Origin: Mortierella sp. BCC40632
Taxonomy: Eukaryota > Mortierellomycota > Mortierellomycetes > Mortierellales > Mortierellaceae
Assembly (NCBI GenBank): GCA_011634665.1
Contig: WAEK01000006.1
Span: 1,434,501 to 1,498,500 of the forward strand
Length of the DNA: 64,000 nucleotides
Reading direction: 5' to 3'
In this document: piece after piece, positions 47,643 to 59,800 of the stretch
How the letters are laid out: the number at the start of each line of letters is the position of its first letter
How positions within the stretch are numbered: position 1 is the stretch's first letter
Translations under genes and position numbers: made by a program
Notes under the pieces: generated by a model
What the model saw: the letters and a program-made list of their open reading frames with translations, nothing else
What the model was told of the DNA's origin: nothing
Databases searched by the model: none

Positions 47643-48375
47643 GCTTTGCTTTGCTTTGCTTTGCTTTGCTTTGCTTTGCTTTGCTTTGCTTCTGACATCT
47701 CAAGAAAATGCTCTCTCGTTTATGAACGTCCCTCCTTTCTCCTTACTTTGACAGCCTTATCCGCACCAAAGAACACATTCATTAAACTCAGCTCGACACC
47801 CACGCCCACAACCGTCGTTGGCTGCTATCCGACATGCAAGGAACCATCTCATCTCAGATACAGCCATCTCACCATCAACTGCCACTTCAAGTCGCACGCG
47901 TATGGAGGACATCCAACTTCAGGACAACACCCCAAAGGCGACTCCTTCGAGTGAAACCATTGTACCAACCGCTGTGCCCGATCAGCAGCTTGTCACTAGG
48001 TAAAGTCTATCAGACTCTGAGTTTTTTTTGGATACCAACTCATAATTTATGAATTTGCACCCCAACAACGACAACAACAACAACAACAATCATTACCAGA
48101 TACTTGAGACAGTTTCTTCAGGGATGTGGCGTTATCCCATGCCCAACACCATTGTGTGCCTCCAACCCTTCGTTTCCTCTCAAGGATGCTACCGAGATTG
48201 CCGCCAAGGCCGTCGAAGCCGCCTCCAGAGGCACGAGTGAACTTTGTCCACGATTAGAGCCTCGATCCAGCTCTTCTGGGGCGCAACGTGAGATTATTGC
48301 TGGTATGACTGAGGGAGAGCAAAAAAATAAGAAAGAAAGCATTTTGATCCGCATTGGTGCACCGCTTCGTCTCTG

Positions 48376-48418
<43 letters not shown>

Positions 48419-51400
48419 CGTTACTAATCTTCCCCTCATTTCTTTCCCAAACTAGATCCAGCCGTGGATTTGGAAATTGTCTCCTTCAGGGCGTTGATCG
48501 AGCAATGTAAACGTGAAAACTCGTATACTGCTCTCCTGACTCGTCTCCAAGTGGTCTTTTCCTCTCTCTCAAGACTTTCCATGAGCTTTGCTGGTGTATG
48601 TATACCTTTTTTTTCTCTCTCTCTCTCTCTCTCAAGGACGGTGATGATGATGAAAAAAATATTGCAAGACTATGGCCTCTCCAATGTCTTCTGAGATAAA
48701 AAAAAAAAAAAAAAAAAAGATCCGTTATTTACTTTTTTTCTACATTGTCCTTCCTATAACTATCTTCCCCTTTCCCCCTTGGACTCTCTCTCTCTCTCTC
48801 TATAGCCGAGCATGGACCCCAAAAACCCTCTTTCGTTGCAACTTTCGGATGTTCAACAGGCCTATTGGCTTTTACGGGATTGTCCTCCGGAAGCACAGAT
48901 CCTTGTTGCAGCGGCAGCAGAGAGGATCATGAACTCTGTTTCGGCAAGACCGGATCTGGTGACACCTAGACTCATGAAGGGTATAATTATCATTTTTATG
49001 GTATGTCTACTTTCATTATCCTGTTTTTTGCAAGGTGTTTGTGTACATGAAATCAACCTACGGATAGGGGAGGCACTAACATGAGTTATTTCTCGTTGTG
49101 TATATATTTGGTTTAAATTCTAGTATCCAATACTAAAGGAGAAGCATTGGCAGAGTAGTTTAGTAGCCAATCTCTGTCAAATTGTATGGCGATGTTCACC
49201 TGCCTGTCAACGGGTACTCAAATATTATCTGATCACTCCGCGACCCAGTACAGGAGATGGTGTTGCGACGCGAGAAGAGACCTTGGCTTGGCTTGTATGG
49301 TTGATCCATCGATTTATCAATGCTCGAGTCGAGGCGATTGAATGCTATGCATCTATGACGGGAACATCCTGCAGCACCTCAAGTCTAGACGAAAACGTAG
49401 TTTCCGCCTTGCAGTGTCTCCGTTTCTTCTGTAAGTCTCTTCTTTTTATGTTCTATTGCTTATGGATATCATGTGGGAAAAAAAAGGTACTAAAAAAAGG
49501 CACTCCTTTTTTTTTTTTTTTTTCTTGGTCCTTGGTTTGAAGACTATGTCAATCAAGAAGCCAAGTTGATTGACTACACGGAATTCTACAACGAGTCTCT
49601 GAATGGGTTTATTGACTTGGTGGACGATTTTAAGCGATTCCGAGAAAAATCTTTTTCTCTTTGCAATTTCCCGTTTGTGTTGACGGCGGCTACCAAGGCC
49701 AGCATCCTGAAGCTCGAATCATCCGTTTTAATGCGTGAGAAGCTCCAGGTGAGTTTTTTTTTTTTTTTTTTTTTTTGACCTTTACCTTTGCCTTTGTGTT
49801 AGCCTACTTCCATCTTTCTACAGGGCTCCTACTAATATCCCTTTCAATTTGCCTTAAACTCTGGGGGGTATATTTAGCTCACCTTTTTCCGAGTCTTGTT
49901 TGAGGGTGTGATCCCGCCGTTCTTGAAACTCACGATCCGAAGAGACCATATTATTGAGGATGCACTAGTTCAACTTCAGCTCAAGACACATGAAGATCTG
50001 AAAAAACAACTCAGGGTCAAATTCGTGGATGAAGAGGGCATTGACGAGGGAGGTGTCCAAAAAGAATTTTTCCAGTTGGCAATGCGTGAGCTGACAGACC
50101 AGAAATATGGTAAGCTGATTTTTGGGGCGATTGGGGAAGGGTATTATCTATCTTGATGTCTGTCCTTTTTCTCCCTAAATTGAAATAAGGCCGGTATACA
50201 GTTTGTACTTACCTCTTTGTTTGCAATCGATTGATGATTCCCTAGGAATGTTTACGACCAACGAGGAGTCACGACTGTGTTGGTTTGCTCAAAGTCCACT
50301 AGATGATGAGCTGGCGTTGGACGAATACAATATGGTTGGTCGTTTGATCGGCTTGGCAATCTACAATGGCATCATTCTAGATATTCATTTCCCTCAGGTG
50401 TTGTACAAGAAACTAGTTATCGCAGGTGAATCACATGGAGATATCCGAGTATTTGATGAACAATGGGATCTTGAAGATTTGCGCGAACTGGACCCAGTAG
50501 GTTACTCTTTTTTCTCGCTTCTTTTCAGTCCTCCCCTCCCCTCTTGCCTCTCCATGATAACAACTTCGTGCTAATGGTTCCATGGTCTTCATGCTCATCC
50601 CCCCCCCCCTCCGCGATGATGCAGACCCTTGCAAGAGGATTGACGCAACTAGAAGCTTTTGAGGGAGATGTTCAAGAAGCGTATGACAGGACCTTTCGGA
50701 TTGAATACGAAGTTTATGGTCAAACTTTCCAACATGACCTGGTTCCTAACGGAGCCTCCATCCCTCTGACCAACGCGAATCGATCGGAATTCATTCGAGA
50801 GTATCTAAGATTCTATTTCACGACCTCGATTGCCAAGCAGTTTAATGCGTTTAGTGAAGGGTTCCATCTTGTGACGCTCGGAAGCGCTATCCAGGTACGT
50901 AATTTATTCGTTTCTTCTCTCTTTTCCTTTCCAAAGTGGTAATACCAAGATCCACTCTCTCTCATTCCTCTTTTCTGTTCAGAAAAAACTAATAGAGGTA
51001 TCTCTTTATGATAGCTTCTTCGGCCTGAAGAAATCGAGCAGCTTGTCTGTGGTTCTCCTGATCTGGACTTTCATGCTTTGGAACAGATTACACAATATGA
51101 GGGAGGATTCTATGCCAAGTCCAAGATCATCCGGTATGCCTCTTTCTTTCTTTTGCAATTTATCTTTTGCGGATCTCAAACCCTTTTGAGAGGCAAATGA
51201 AAAAAGAGGTTAACAATTTTCTCTCTCTCTTTTTTTTTTGTCTTTCTTCTCCTCTCCTCTTGGATGAACTAGGTGGTTTTGGGAGATTGTACATGCCTAT
51301 GAGGAAAAGGACAAGAAACGACTTTTATTCTTTGCGACGGGATCTGATCGTGTTCCGATCGGAGGACTTGGTCAGTTGACGTTTACGATCGCCAAGAATG

Positions 51401-51537
51401 GACCAGACTCGATGCGGTTACCGACCTCACATACTTGTTACAACACCTTGATGCTCTGTGCTTATTCTTCCAAGGAGAAATTACAAGAACGGTTGACGAT
51501 GGCCATTGGCAATGCACAGGGATTTGGTCTGATGTAA
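47099..51537 (+). CDS. UBE3A: UBE3A/E6AP-like HECT E3 ubiquitin ligase with AZUL domain
   Basis: Twelve exons; 48100-48302, 48456-48595, 48806-49000, 49124-49430, 49543-49748, 49878-50109, 50246-50496, 50625-50894, 51015-51133 and 51273-51537 are firm, with matching phases. Exon 1 (47099-47385) and exon 2 (about 47772-47999) are less certain; together they give about 900 aa, close to UBE3A. Exon 3 encodes the AZUL zinc finger ([12 protein letters not shown] ... ELC), which in UBE3A binds the proteasome subunit Rpn10. Exons 8-12 are the HECT domain: [20 protein letters not shown] (N-lobe), [25 protein letters not shown], and TSHTCYNTL with the thioester Cys, ending GFGLM. It transfers ubiquitin from E2 through that Cys. 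AATAAA at 51562-51567. Convergent with SEN34, 141 bp apart. Confidence 0.94.
47642..47690. repeat. (TTTGC)n pentanucleotide repeat after poly(T)
   Basis: About nine to ten TTTGC units directly following about 24 T's (47618-47641), inside the first intron of the HECT ligase gene. Confidence 0.93.
48377..48418 (+). repeat. 42-T homopolymer in HECT gene intron
   Basis: An unbroken run of about 42 T's in the intron between exons 3 and 4, ending about 37 bp before the acceptor AG at 48455. The longest single-base run seen in the window. Confidence 0.9.
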
Positions 51538-51678
51538 AAAAAAAAACAACCACAACCATAAAATAAAATTTAAATAAACTATCTAAAGATTCGGGAAAGT
51601 TGGCCTGCCTGACAAATGGGTAACGGTCTATGCAAGATGAATAGAGTAAGGTTTTTTTATTTTATTTTCTGCTTTGCC

Positions 51679-52850
51679 TCAAAATCCTGCCCACTCTACA
51701 GCAATCAGGATCGGAGGCGATTTGGATGTAGACGGTTGATGTGATGCCTCAGGATTACAAATGTTGTTGGAAACAGTGGAAGGCGACGATGACGACGACG
51801 AGCAAGAGGAAGAGGTGGACTCGGGAGAAGAGAGAGAGTCCTCAGTAGAGGAAGAGAGAGAAGGTATTTGTAGACTACATAGCAAATACTGTTTCTGAAC
51901 CGAGGTAGCCAATCTTGCCCATTGAGCCAAATCCGTCAACGACAGCTCCTTGTCCTTGTCTTGAATCGAGGCAATCAAACTCGAATGACATACAAGAGGA
52001 TCGTTTCTGTAGACAAGATAATCCCCACCAAACTTGAATCCTGGACCTAAAAAGAACCCTTGCTCTGCCCAAAGATGCTTGAACACAACCCATCGGTCGA
52101 ATTCTTGAGAGGCAATAGAACGGTTCCAGATTAGGGCTAGATGAGCCAATAAATGTCGCTGTCGTTCTTGGTCATGTTGAGTATGCCCTTGTCCTTTTTC
52201 CGAGTGCTCTTGCTTTGTGGGGTCTGGGAGACTGTTCTGATCAAATAGATCGATAGCAGACAAGGTCGAAAACCAGGGCATCCGATTCGACTCTGTATGA
52301 AGCACGAGCTGATAATAACTCGGCTTGGGATCCACTCCTGGTGTCGATGATTTGGACGTGTTCTTGGACGATGTAATAGAAGGAAAAACGGGAAGGGCTG
52401 TTGTCGCACAGAGGTTGCCTTCTTCACCTTCGTGACTATGATTGTTGGAAATGGTGGAGAGTTGAAGTTGAGTTGGGATCTGATAGGCCTTGGGTTCCAA
52501 CACTAGGTCGACGAGTCCAGCGTCTAGGAGAGCAAAAACCTCTGCGGGCAAGAGTCGAAGAGGAAGACCCTGGAAAATGTTTTGAAGTGGGTTGCGAGGA
52601 AGGGATCCAGTCAAGGATCCAGTGATCCGGAATCTTTGCCTCAAGATCTTGACATCTGTTCTTTCCAAAGAGAAGAAAACTGATTAGGATCTGAATTCAA
52701 CCTAAAGAGCCCTGGAATGCGAATGCCTCTAGAGAGTTGGACCAAGGCTTTTAGCATGTTACCCTCGACGGACCAGACTAGAGCCTCGGATCCAACAATA
52801 AAGATTTTGGGTTTTTGAATCACTGGCTGCACCATGCTTGCATCAGTCAT
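51679..52850 (-). CDS. SEN34: tRNA-splicing endonuclease subunit SEN34
   Basis: Two exons, 52763-52850 and 51679-52655, joined through a split GAT codon so that the protein reads EALVWSVEDVKILRQRF; 354 aa. The N-terminal domain continues with GSLTGSLPRNPLQNIFQGLP and LLPAEVFALL, the standard SEN34/TSEN34 start. A Ser/Gln/His-rich insert follows. The C-terminal nuclease fold has the triad in order: Tyr in FGGDYLVYRNDP, His in LVCHSSLIA, Lys in VQKQYLLCSL. SEN34 cleaves the 3' splice site of intron-containing pre-tRNAs within the SEN2-SEN34-SEN54-SEN15 complex. After the Lys motif lies a Ser-rich stretch before a final strand ILIAVEWAGF. All catalytic residues are present. Confidence 0.93.
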
Positions 52851-52867
52851 GGTTCAATCTCGCTCCC

Positions 52868-52869
<2 letters not shown>

Positions 52870-52904
<35 letters not shown>

Positions 52905-52912
52905 GGGGGGGG
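52870..52912. repeat. adjoining poly(A) and poly(G) runs
   Basis: About 28 A's immediately followed by about 14 G's, in the 246-bp gap between the SEN34 start and the UBP6 stop. G14 could form a quadruplex and lies within the SEN34 upstream region. Confidence 0.85.
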
Positions 52913-53096
52913 AAGAAAACGAAGCATATCTCGCCAAGGACACAAGGCAAGTCAGATAGAATCTCGGCCACTCTCTCCTCCTCCTCTTCCTCCTCCCCCT
53001 CATCAAATACACTGGAGGCGCAGAGCCATGATGAACAATTGGCTTTATTGCAATGACTTGGCTCTGGGAGAGGGGGGGGGGAGTAAAGAGGTTGCT

Positions 53097-54588
53097 TTAG
53101 TTCAGCGCTTTCGAGCGATAGAGAGCTAGATACGCAACATGGAAATCACCTGTGGAGAGAAAGAGAGTCGCATAAAATGGTTAGTTCTCCCATCCAGATT
53201 CCTAATAGAAATACACTCTCATCGAGAACATGCTATCTAGAGAACCGGATTCAAAAGAAGAAAGTACTCACCTCCTCCGTCCAACTTGAGAATGTCCTCT
53301 TCAGATACTGGTGACACCTTGTCATCGTCATACTTGTACCATTCATTCGAGTCTCCCTTCCTTGCCCATCCAATGTAATGTCCAGAATCAGCTGTACGTC
53401 CAACATGTGTCAAAACAGCCGCCAACTCATACTGTGCCGATGGATTGCTTCCAGTGTCCTGGACCAACTCAGGGTCCAAGGATGTTCCCAAAGCTTGACG
53501 TGCAGCATCCACTGCCTGCTGTTCTTCTGATGAGCTTGTTTCTTCGGCCTTGCCCGCCTCCTGATCCAATCTCTGACGACGCTTCAATGCTGTCTTGGCA
53601 GTCTCCAGCTCTCGGAGTTTGTTCTTGGTGTTCAACAACTTGGCCTGAAGCTCTGGCGTACAAAACTGGGACGCATCAAACTCCATGGGGAACTTGACCT
53701 TTCGAAGAATCTTGGCTTTGACCTGTTCCACAGGCTTCCAAAAGAATCGAACAAAGTTGACCGTCAGGTAAGCTGGGAGACGAGAGATACGCTGCGACTT
53801 GGAGTATTTGGCGGATCGACCAAGTGTGGACGAGTTTTTCTCAATTTCCTGGTCCAGAGATTCCATGATACCATTGTGGAGGTAGTTGACATCTATCATG
53901 ACCAATCATCAAAAAAAAAAAAAAAAAAAAAAAAAAAACGCGCGATTAGGAGTACTTTTCTTACTTTCTTTCTTTCTTTCTTTCTCTCTTTTTTTTTTCT
54001 TCTTCTCCAAGGCTCCTATTCGCAATGATACGAGGTATCGAAGACACCTTACCTTGTGAAATAAAGCAATCCAGCTTGTTGAAAGGCTCCGAAGTAATAA
54101 CAGGGGTCTCATCGGGCGCCTCAACACACTTGAGTCTATTGGGGATAAAAACGGTTGACATACAAAGAAACGCAATCAGAGGAATGAGCTTTCTCTCTCT
54201 CTCTCTCTCTTTTTTTTTTCTTTGCTTCTTTCTTTGAGCAGAGAGTGAGATCGATCCTTTTTTTTTTTCTTTCTTTTTCTCCCTTCTTTCTCTTTCTTGA
54301 TTTCATCGCTTACGTTGTTATGAACTCTCCCTGCATAAACTGGCTAACGACGTTCTGCGATCCTTCAGAATGAGGAGGAAGTTTGCCTTTCAAGGTCGTG
54401 ATAAGCTGACTCCAGCATTCTTCAGCATCCTGTTGCATCCAAGTGCCATCACGTCCTTGCTGCGAGAACTGAGGGAAAGCCTTTCTCAAATACTAGATTT
54501 CAGGAATAGGTACACACAAACAAACGATAGTTTAGTGCTATTTTCATTTGGCAACTGACTGTTTTCATTTGATCCCCATGAAAGAGTG

Positions 54589-54620
<32 letters not shown>

Positions 54621-55978
54621 GGGTACCGTTAGAAAAGCCATCGGCATGACGCCATGTCCGGAGGAGCCGAGTTGTTTGTACAGGTCACGCAAAGAAGCTG
54701 TCATGCTTCCTCCTGCGTCCGTACCGCTGGTGTTGCCCGGGTACTTTTCGAGGTTCTCTTGAAGTTCTGGAATGACCCTTAGGCACTGCAATGTTGCGTT
54801 CTAGTAAAAGAGAAAGACAAAAGAAGAGAAAAAGTTGATCTGGTTGTGAATATCCAAATCGTCTACCTCTGGTCTGACTCAAAGAGAATTTATCCTGCCC
54901 ATGTATTCATCCTACCATGTAACAAGTGTTTCCAAGATTCAACAATCCTACGGGGATATCCATCTATAGAAATAGAGAGAAATAAAGAGAAAATATGATT
55001 AGTATTTAAAGTGTAGGTACCAAAAGAGTCCAAATAACCAGATGAAATGAACAGCATGGACATACTGCTTTGTTCAGGGATGCTTCGGACATGTCTTCGG
55101 CAAAGAGAATCTTTTTCTCTGGCGCCTTGGGTAGCTCTCCAGCGGTGCCCATCATCTGTACGAAACATTGTTGTTATTGATGACGGTGTTGTTTAGAGTG
55201 GTTTAAAAAAGAAATTCATCATTAGTCGTGTTCCTGAGAGGTTTTAAGAGAATGGTTGCACGAATAGTGGTTGGATCGATCAGCTGTCTCCAATCCCACA
55301 TACCATAAAGGCGTGGCCCTAGATAGGATAGGAGGATATGAAATCGATGATGACACAAGAGTGTGGGTTAAAGACAAGAAGCAAACAACAACAACAACAA
55401 CAGCAACAACACGAGTCAGCACGGATGTAAAGTAAACAGCTCCTGTGTTCACTTTTGCTGGATACTTACAGGCTTCAGTCCTAGCTTCTTCATGTCGGTA
55501 TCATCCTATTCCCAATGAACGCGTAGATCGTTTAGCAGGAGCGCTCTTCCAGAGAAGGGGAAAAAAAAAGAGAGAGAGAGAGAATGCGTGTGTATGTGTC
55601 ATATATCTCTCCACGGGCGCAGTTGGGCGTACCTTGAGCATGCCACCCTTCAGGATGATCTTTTGTCTGGATGGTTCAACGCCCGTGAGCGCAAAGAGCT
55701 GAGCCTTGAACACGAGTCCTGGCTCATCAAGATTGAGCTCAATGTCATCGAACTTTTTGCCACTCCACTTGACGCTGACTAGAGTGACGAAGGGGTTAAT
55801 GTTAGGAATCAGGCGTTTTGAGGAGGCAATCCAGAAACAGGAATAGAAGAATGACGCGGTTGAAATGATGCAACATCATGAACAAAGAAAAAGACAGAGA
55901 AAGAGAGAATGCGTGTGTGCTTGTGTGTGTATAGGTGTGCACGGAGCATTTACCTTTGATGGTGCTTGCAGGCGGCAT
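53097..55978 (-). CDS. UBP6: proteasome-associated deubiquitinase UBP6/USP14
   Basis: Eleven exons, about 500 aa. Exon 1 (55954-55978) and exon 2 (55633-55778) start the ubiquitin-like domain (VSVKWSGKKFDDIEL, FKAQLFALTGVEPSRQKIILKGG), completed across a 15-nt microexon (55304-55318, GHAFM) to MMGTAGELPKAP; this domain docks on the proteasome base subunit Rpn1. The USP catalytic domain begins with GLLNLGNTCYMNATLQCL (Cys box, split by an intron after CYM), then WMQQDAEECWSQL (Asp/Gln region) and the His box TADSGHYIGWARKG with YKYDDDKVS. The last small exon encodes GDFHVAYLALYRS and stops at 53097. UBP6 trims ubiquitin chains from proteasome-bound substrates and recycles ubiquitin. All catalytic residues visible. 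Divergent from the C2CD3-like gene. Confidence 0.95.
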
Positions 55979-56818
55979 GGTGTAAAAAAAAATAGAAAAA
56001 ATAAAGGTTGCGAGTGTCTTTTGGTGCGCAAGCAACGGATCGCCTAGCTTTTTGTTCCTGCGGACGGTCGGGACATGGTACGTCACATTAAGGGCGAGAG
56101 AGGCGGTCTCTCTGAAATCATTTTGGCTCTCTTGAGTGCGTAAGCGCTATTCTCCTCTTCTCTCGCTCTCTCCTGTGTGTGTGTGTGTGTGCTGTGGCCC
56201 CATTTCATCTTAAGATTTGCTTCTGCTCTGTCTTGTCTTACTCCTCCTCCTCCTCCTCCTCCTCCTCCTCCTACTCCTCCTCCTCCTTTGCTGGCTCTGT
56301 AGTGCGACAAAGCAGTCGCAGAACCGGATTTCATTGCTCGCAGGCGAACTGATCGATCAACGCCGGGTGCACAAAAGGCCCTTGCGAAGGGCCAAATGGG
56401 GGAAGGCGCGTTGTGCTACCATTGTGGAGGAGATGTTGTGTGTGTATCCTTTTTTTTTTTTTTTTTTTCCTTTTGCCTTTGCCCTTTGCCTTTGTGTGCC
56501 TTGGCGAATCTCTTTCTCTCTCCTCTTCTTTTTTTCTTCTTCCACCGACCGACTGCCTGCCTGCCTGCCTGCCTGCCTTCTGGCCTGCACAACAACAATA
56601 ACAAAGACCCACCAGCCTAATACTTCTCTTCAAAATAGACATACAGGACACCTCCTCCCACGACCACATTCCAGCCCTTGCCGTCTCCTTCCCGTCTCCC
56701 TGGGCTGTGTCCCACCCCTGACCCCAATCCCAACCCAAGAGCCCTCGCAGCGCAAAGTGAAGTGACGTCGATCGACTGACCATGCAATATAGAGTGTACT
56801 CTCCATGCGGTCCTTGAC
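55979..56818. promoter_or_regulatory. divergent promoter UBP6 / C2CD3-like
   Basis: 840 bp between divergent start codons. Holds (GT)n at about 56175-56190, a (CTC)n run at about 56241-56287, poly(T) at about 56451-56468 and (CTGC)n repeats at about 56553-56580. Open stretches here are repeat translations; no gene seen. Confidence 0.5.
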
Positions 56819-59800
56819 ATGCTCTCTCATCCCGTCATGTCCAAATCAGGAGCACCTTCATCCGCCTCGAGTCATGACCCTCATTCACTCCCCCCACACT
56901 ACAAGGGCCTCGTCCAGCGGTACCTGGCCGTCAGCATCCCGACCATCTCCCTCGCCCCTGACCTGATCACCACTCTGGACAGTGTGGGCGTTCTCATCCC
57001 CCCAAAGATTCAGGTCACGATGCGCTGGTGGAATGAAGACACCCCCTCGTCGCTCTCCGTCTATCCCAAGTTCAGTAGCCCCTTATCCGAGGCAATTATC
57101 CAGCACCAGGATCATCTCCGACAGCAATTGAAACAGCAGCAACTACAGCTGCAGTTGCAACAACAACAACAGCAACAGCATCAACAACAGCATCAACATC
57201 AACAACAACAACAACATCCAACTACGCAGCCCTCCTCTTCCACTCCAACCCAGACTCAACCACAACCAGAGCCCTCCTCTTCCTCCTCCCCTCAAAATGA
57301 GGGGCCAACAACTGAGCGACGGAGATTCTGGGCGGGCCTCCGATTTCTCAGTGCTCTCCGACACAAACGACAAAAGTCCAAAAAGTCTTCCAAGAGGCCC
57401 CAGCAACAGCAGCAACAGCAGCCGTTGCTCGAAACGTCCACCCTAGTGAATGAATCCTCCGAGAAGAGACCCCTGGAAGAGAGAGAGATCTCTTCCTCCT
57501 CGAGAGCCGTAATGGACGATCCCGAACAATCTCCGACGTCAACGGGGGTCAAGCCCTTGCCGGGCCTACCAGAGACAGCGTACCCAACCACCGTTGCTTA
57601 TCCAGTACGAAGCTCAATTGAGAATCTCCATCGGTACTTCCTGGCCATGTCCTCGCTTACGCTCGATATCCAGATCACCCCTGATCTCTTTGCAACCGCC
57701 TCGGTACCAAATCTTACAGACATGTTGCGTGACACCAACAGCACCTTCTCGGGAGCGTTTTCGTTCTCCGCTACGCTCCGGAAAGGGAAAGCTACCGCCA
57801 TGACCACCTCCAATACCACCACTCTTGCCACCCCTGCCACTGCCACTGATCTTGGCGTCAAGAATGGGAGCACCCTAGGCGTGCTCGTCTTCCAGGCCTG
57901 GTTCCAAGATACCTCTGATGTTGCTGACTCTTCTGAAGACTCCAACTCAGAGTCGGGCGAGTCGGCTGTCCAAGATGAACCTCTGGAGACAGCAGTGGTG
58001 CCTCCACCTCAGCATCAGCTTCAGCCCCCATCTCAGCACCAGCACCAGTCTCAACCTCAACCTGCGTTAACGCATGTCCCTGGAGACCGTCCACGGCCTC
58101 AAGACAAACACCCGATGCCGTTGCACGTTCAGACAAACCTCCCGAGACCCGCTTCAGCCCATTACCATGACATGCCTCAGCAGCATTCCATTCAAAGGCC
58201 GCAGCAACGGTTGCGTGCCTCCTTGCATGACCACCCCGAGAGGATGGTCCACCCGGCAGAGTCTTTAGTCCGACCTCAGAGTGCCATGGCCATTCGTCCC
58301 CCGCCAACACACACTCAAGAGTATCCAGTCCCGCATCGAGGTGATCCCTCCAGCTCTGTTCACCATCAGCACTACCGTGAACGACAGCGACAGCATCTGA
58401 TGGGCCCTGGGCATGGAGAGCAAGAAGGATCTACCTTTCAGCGAGGTCCAGTGCCTCGATTAACCGTCGGAAGTTTGACTGAACCCATGCACCCTCACAA
58501 CTCCTATGGCGGTAGTGGTAGTGGTTCAGGCATGGATCGAGGTCAAAGGCCTGGGTCTAGTCTTGAGTACGAGCGAATGCTCCATGGGTTACCTGGAGTT
58601 AGGAGACGATTGAGCCGGGGTGGTGGAATGGATCCTATGATGAGACCAACTTTTGCCTCAGGAATGAATTCCGGTCCAGAACGCCCACCGACGGCTCTAT
58701 CCCGCCGACCTAGTCGCAAATGGTCCTCGACTGGGAACAATGCTCTTCCTGGTCCTGGCGCCCACATTAGACCAGAGACTCCTCGAAGCTTGCATCGACA
58801 GTCCTCGCGTTCTCGACCCCGTTCAGGAGCCACGGCAGCTGCCATTGGTCGATTGGACTTTGTCCGTGCTCGTGGTGAAGAGTTACTGCAAGGTAATAAC
58901 AAGAGAGAAAAAAAGAAAAAAAGAAAAAGGGCTAGCGCTTTCTCACCTTCTTTTCCCCTCCTATATAAAAATACGCGTCGACATGGAAGAAAAAGAAAAA
59001 AAAAGAAAACCAGCTGACTCTGACTGAAACTGTGTAACTAATGTTCGAATGGTTTGGCATTCCAGGGATAAAGACCAGTCTGGAGTTAGACCCGGAGGAG
59101 GTCCGAGCCAAGACCAACCACCAATCTCACAATAAGGGACGTTTCCCTTCTGCCACAACGGCATCCATCTTTGACGAGAGTCGGTTTCTGCCCTATTGGC
59201 CCATGATGTCCCGATTCCGCCTCGAATTTCGCATTCCTGCCGCTCACCTGACTTCACAGGGGTTATTGAAGGGTTCTGTGGCCAACACCAGGAGCCCCAC
59301 CATGTCCTCTTCCAATCGTGGTGTTCGCTCCACAACTGGTCGAACCACTTGGCAGGACACCATGGAGGATACAGACGCGAAAGAGGCAGGCCCCTCGATG
59401 GGTCCACGGGCTTCAGGACATCATTCCGAGGACCTAGCTCAAACACAACGCTCGACCCGGACCGAGCCTTCGACCTTGTTGATGAAAGCTGTCTCTCACC
59501 CATCGTTGCGATCCACAGCAGCTCCAGCCTCGTCTCGTGATCAAGTCGCAGAGGTTGAGTCCTCTAAGCGTTCTGCCTCTCCCTGGACAACAGACTCGAA
59601 CCCAGCGGCGCGTCAAGCTGCTCCAGAGCATTCTCATTATCAACCCTTCTCATTTTCAGATCCTCCCAAAGGACCTTCCGACTCGAGTTCCAAGAGCACA
59701 GGACAGAAGGGTTCCTTTAACGAGAGTAGTCAAGAAGGTCGATCCCGACGAAAGAGACGTCTGAGTAGCAATGATCGACTTCAGATCCGAATGCGATCTA

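Noticed and set aside
47642..47690. Possible CRISPR-like array
   Set aside because: It is a simple TTTGC pentamer repeat without spacers, inside a eukaryotic intron.
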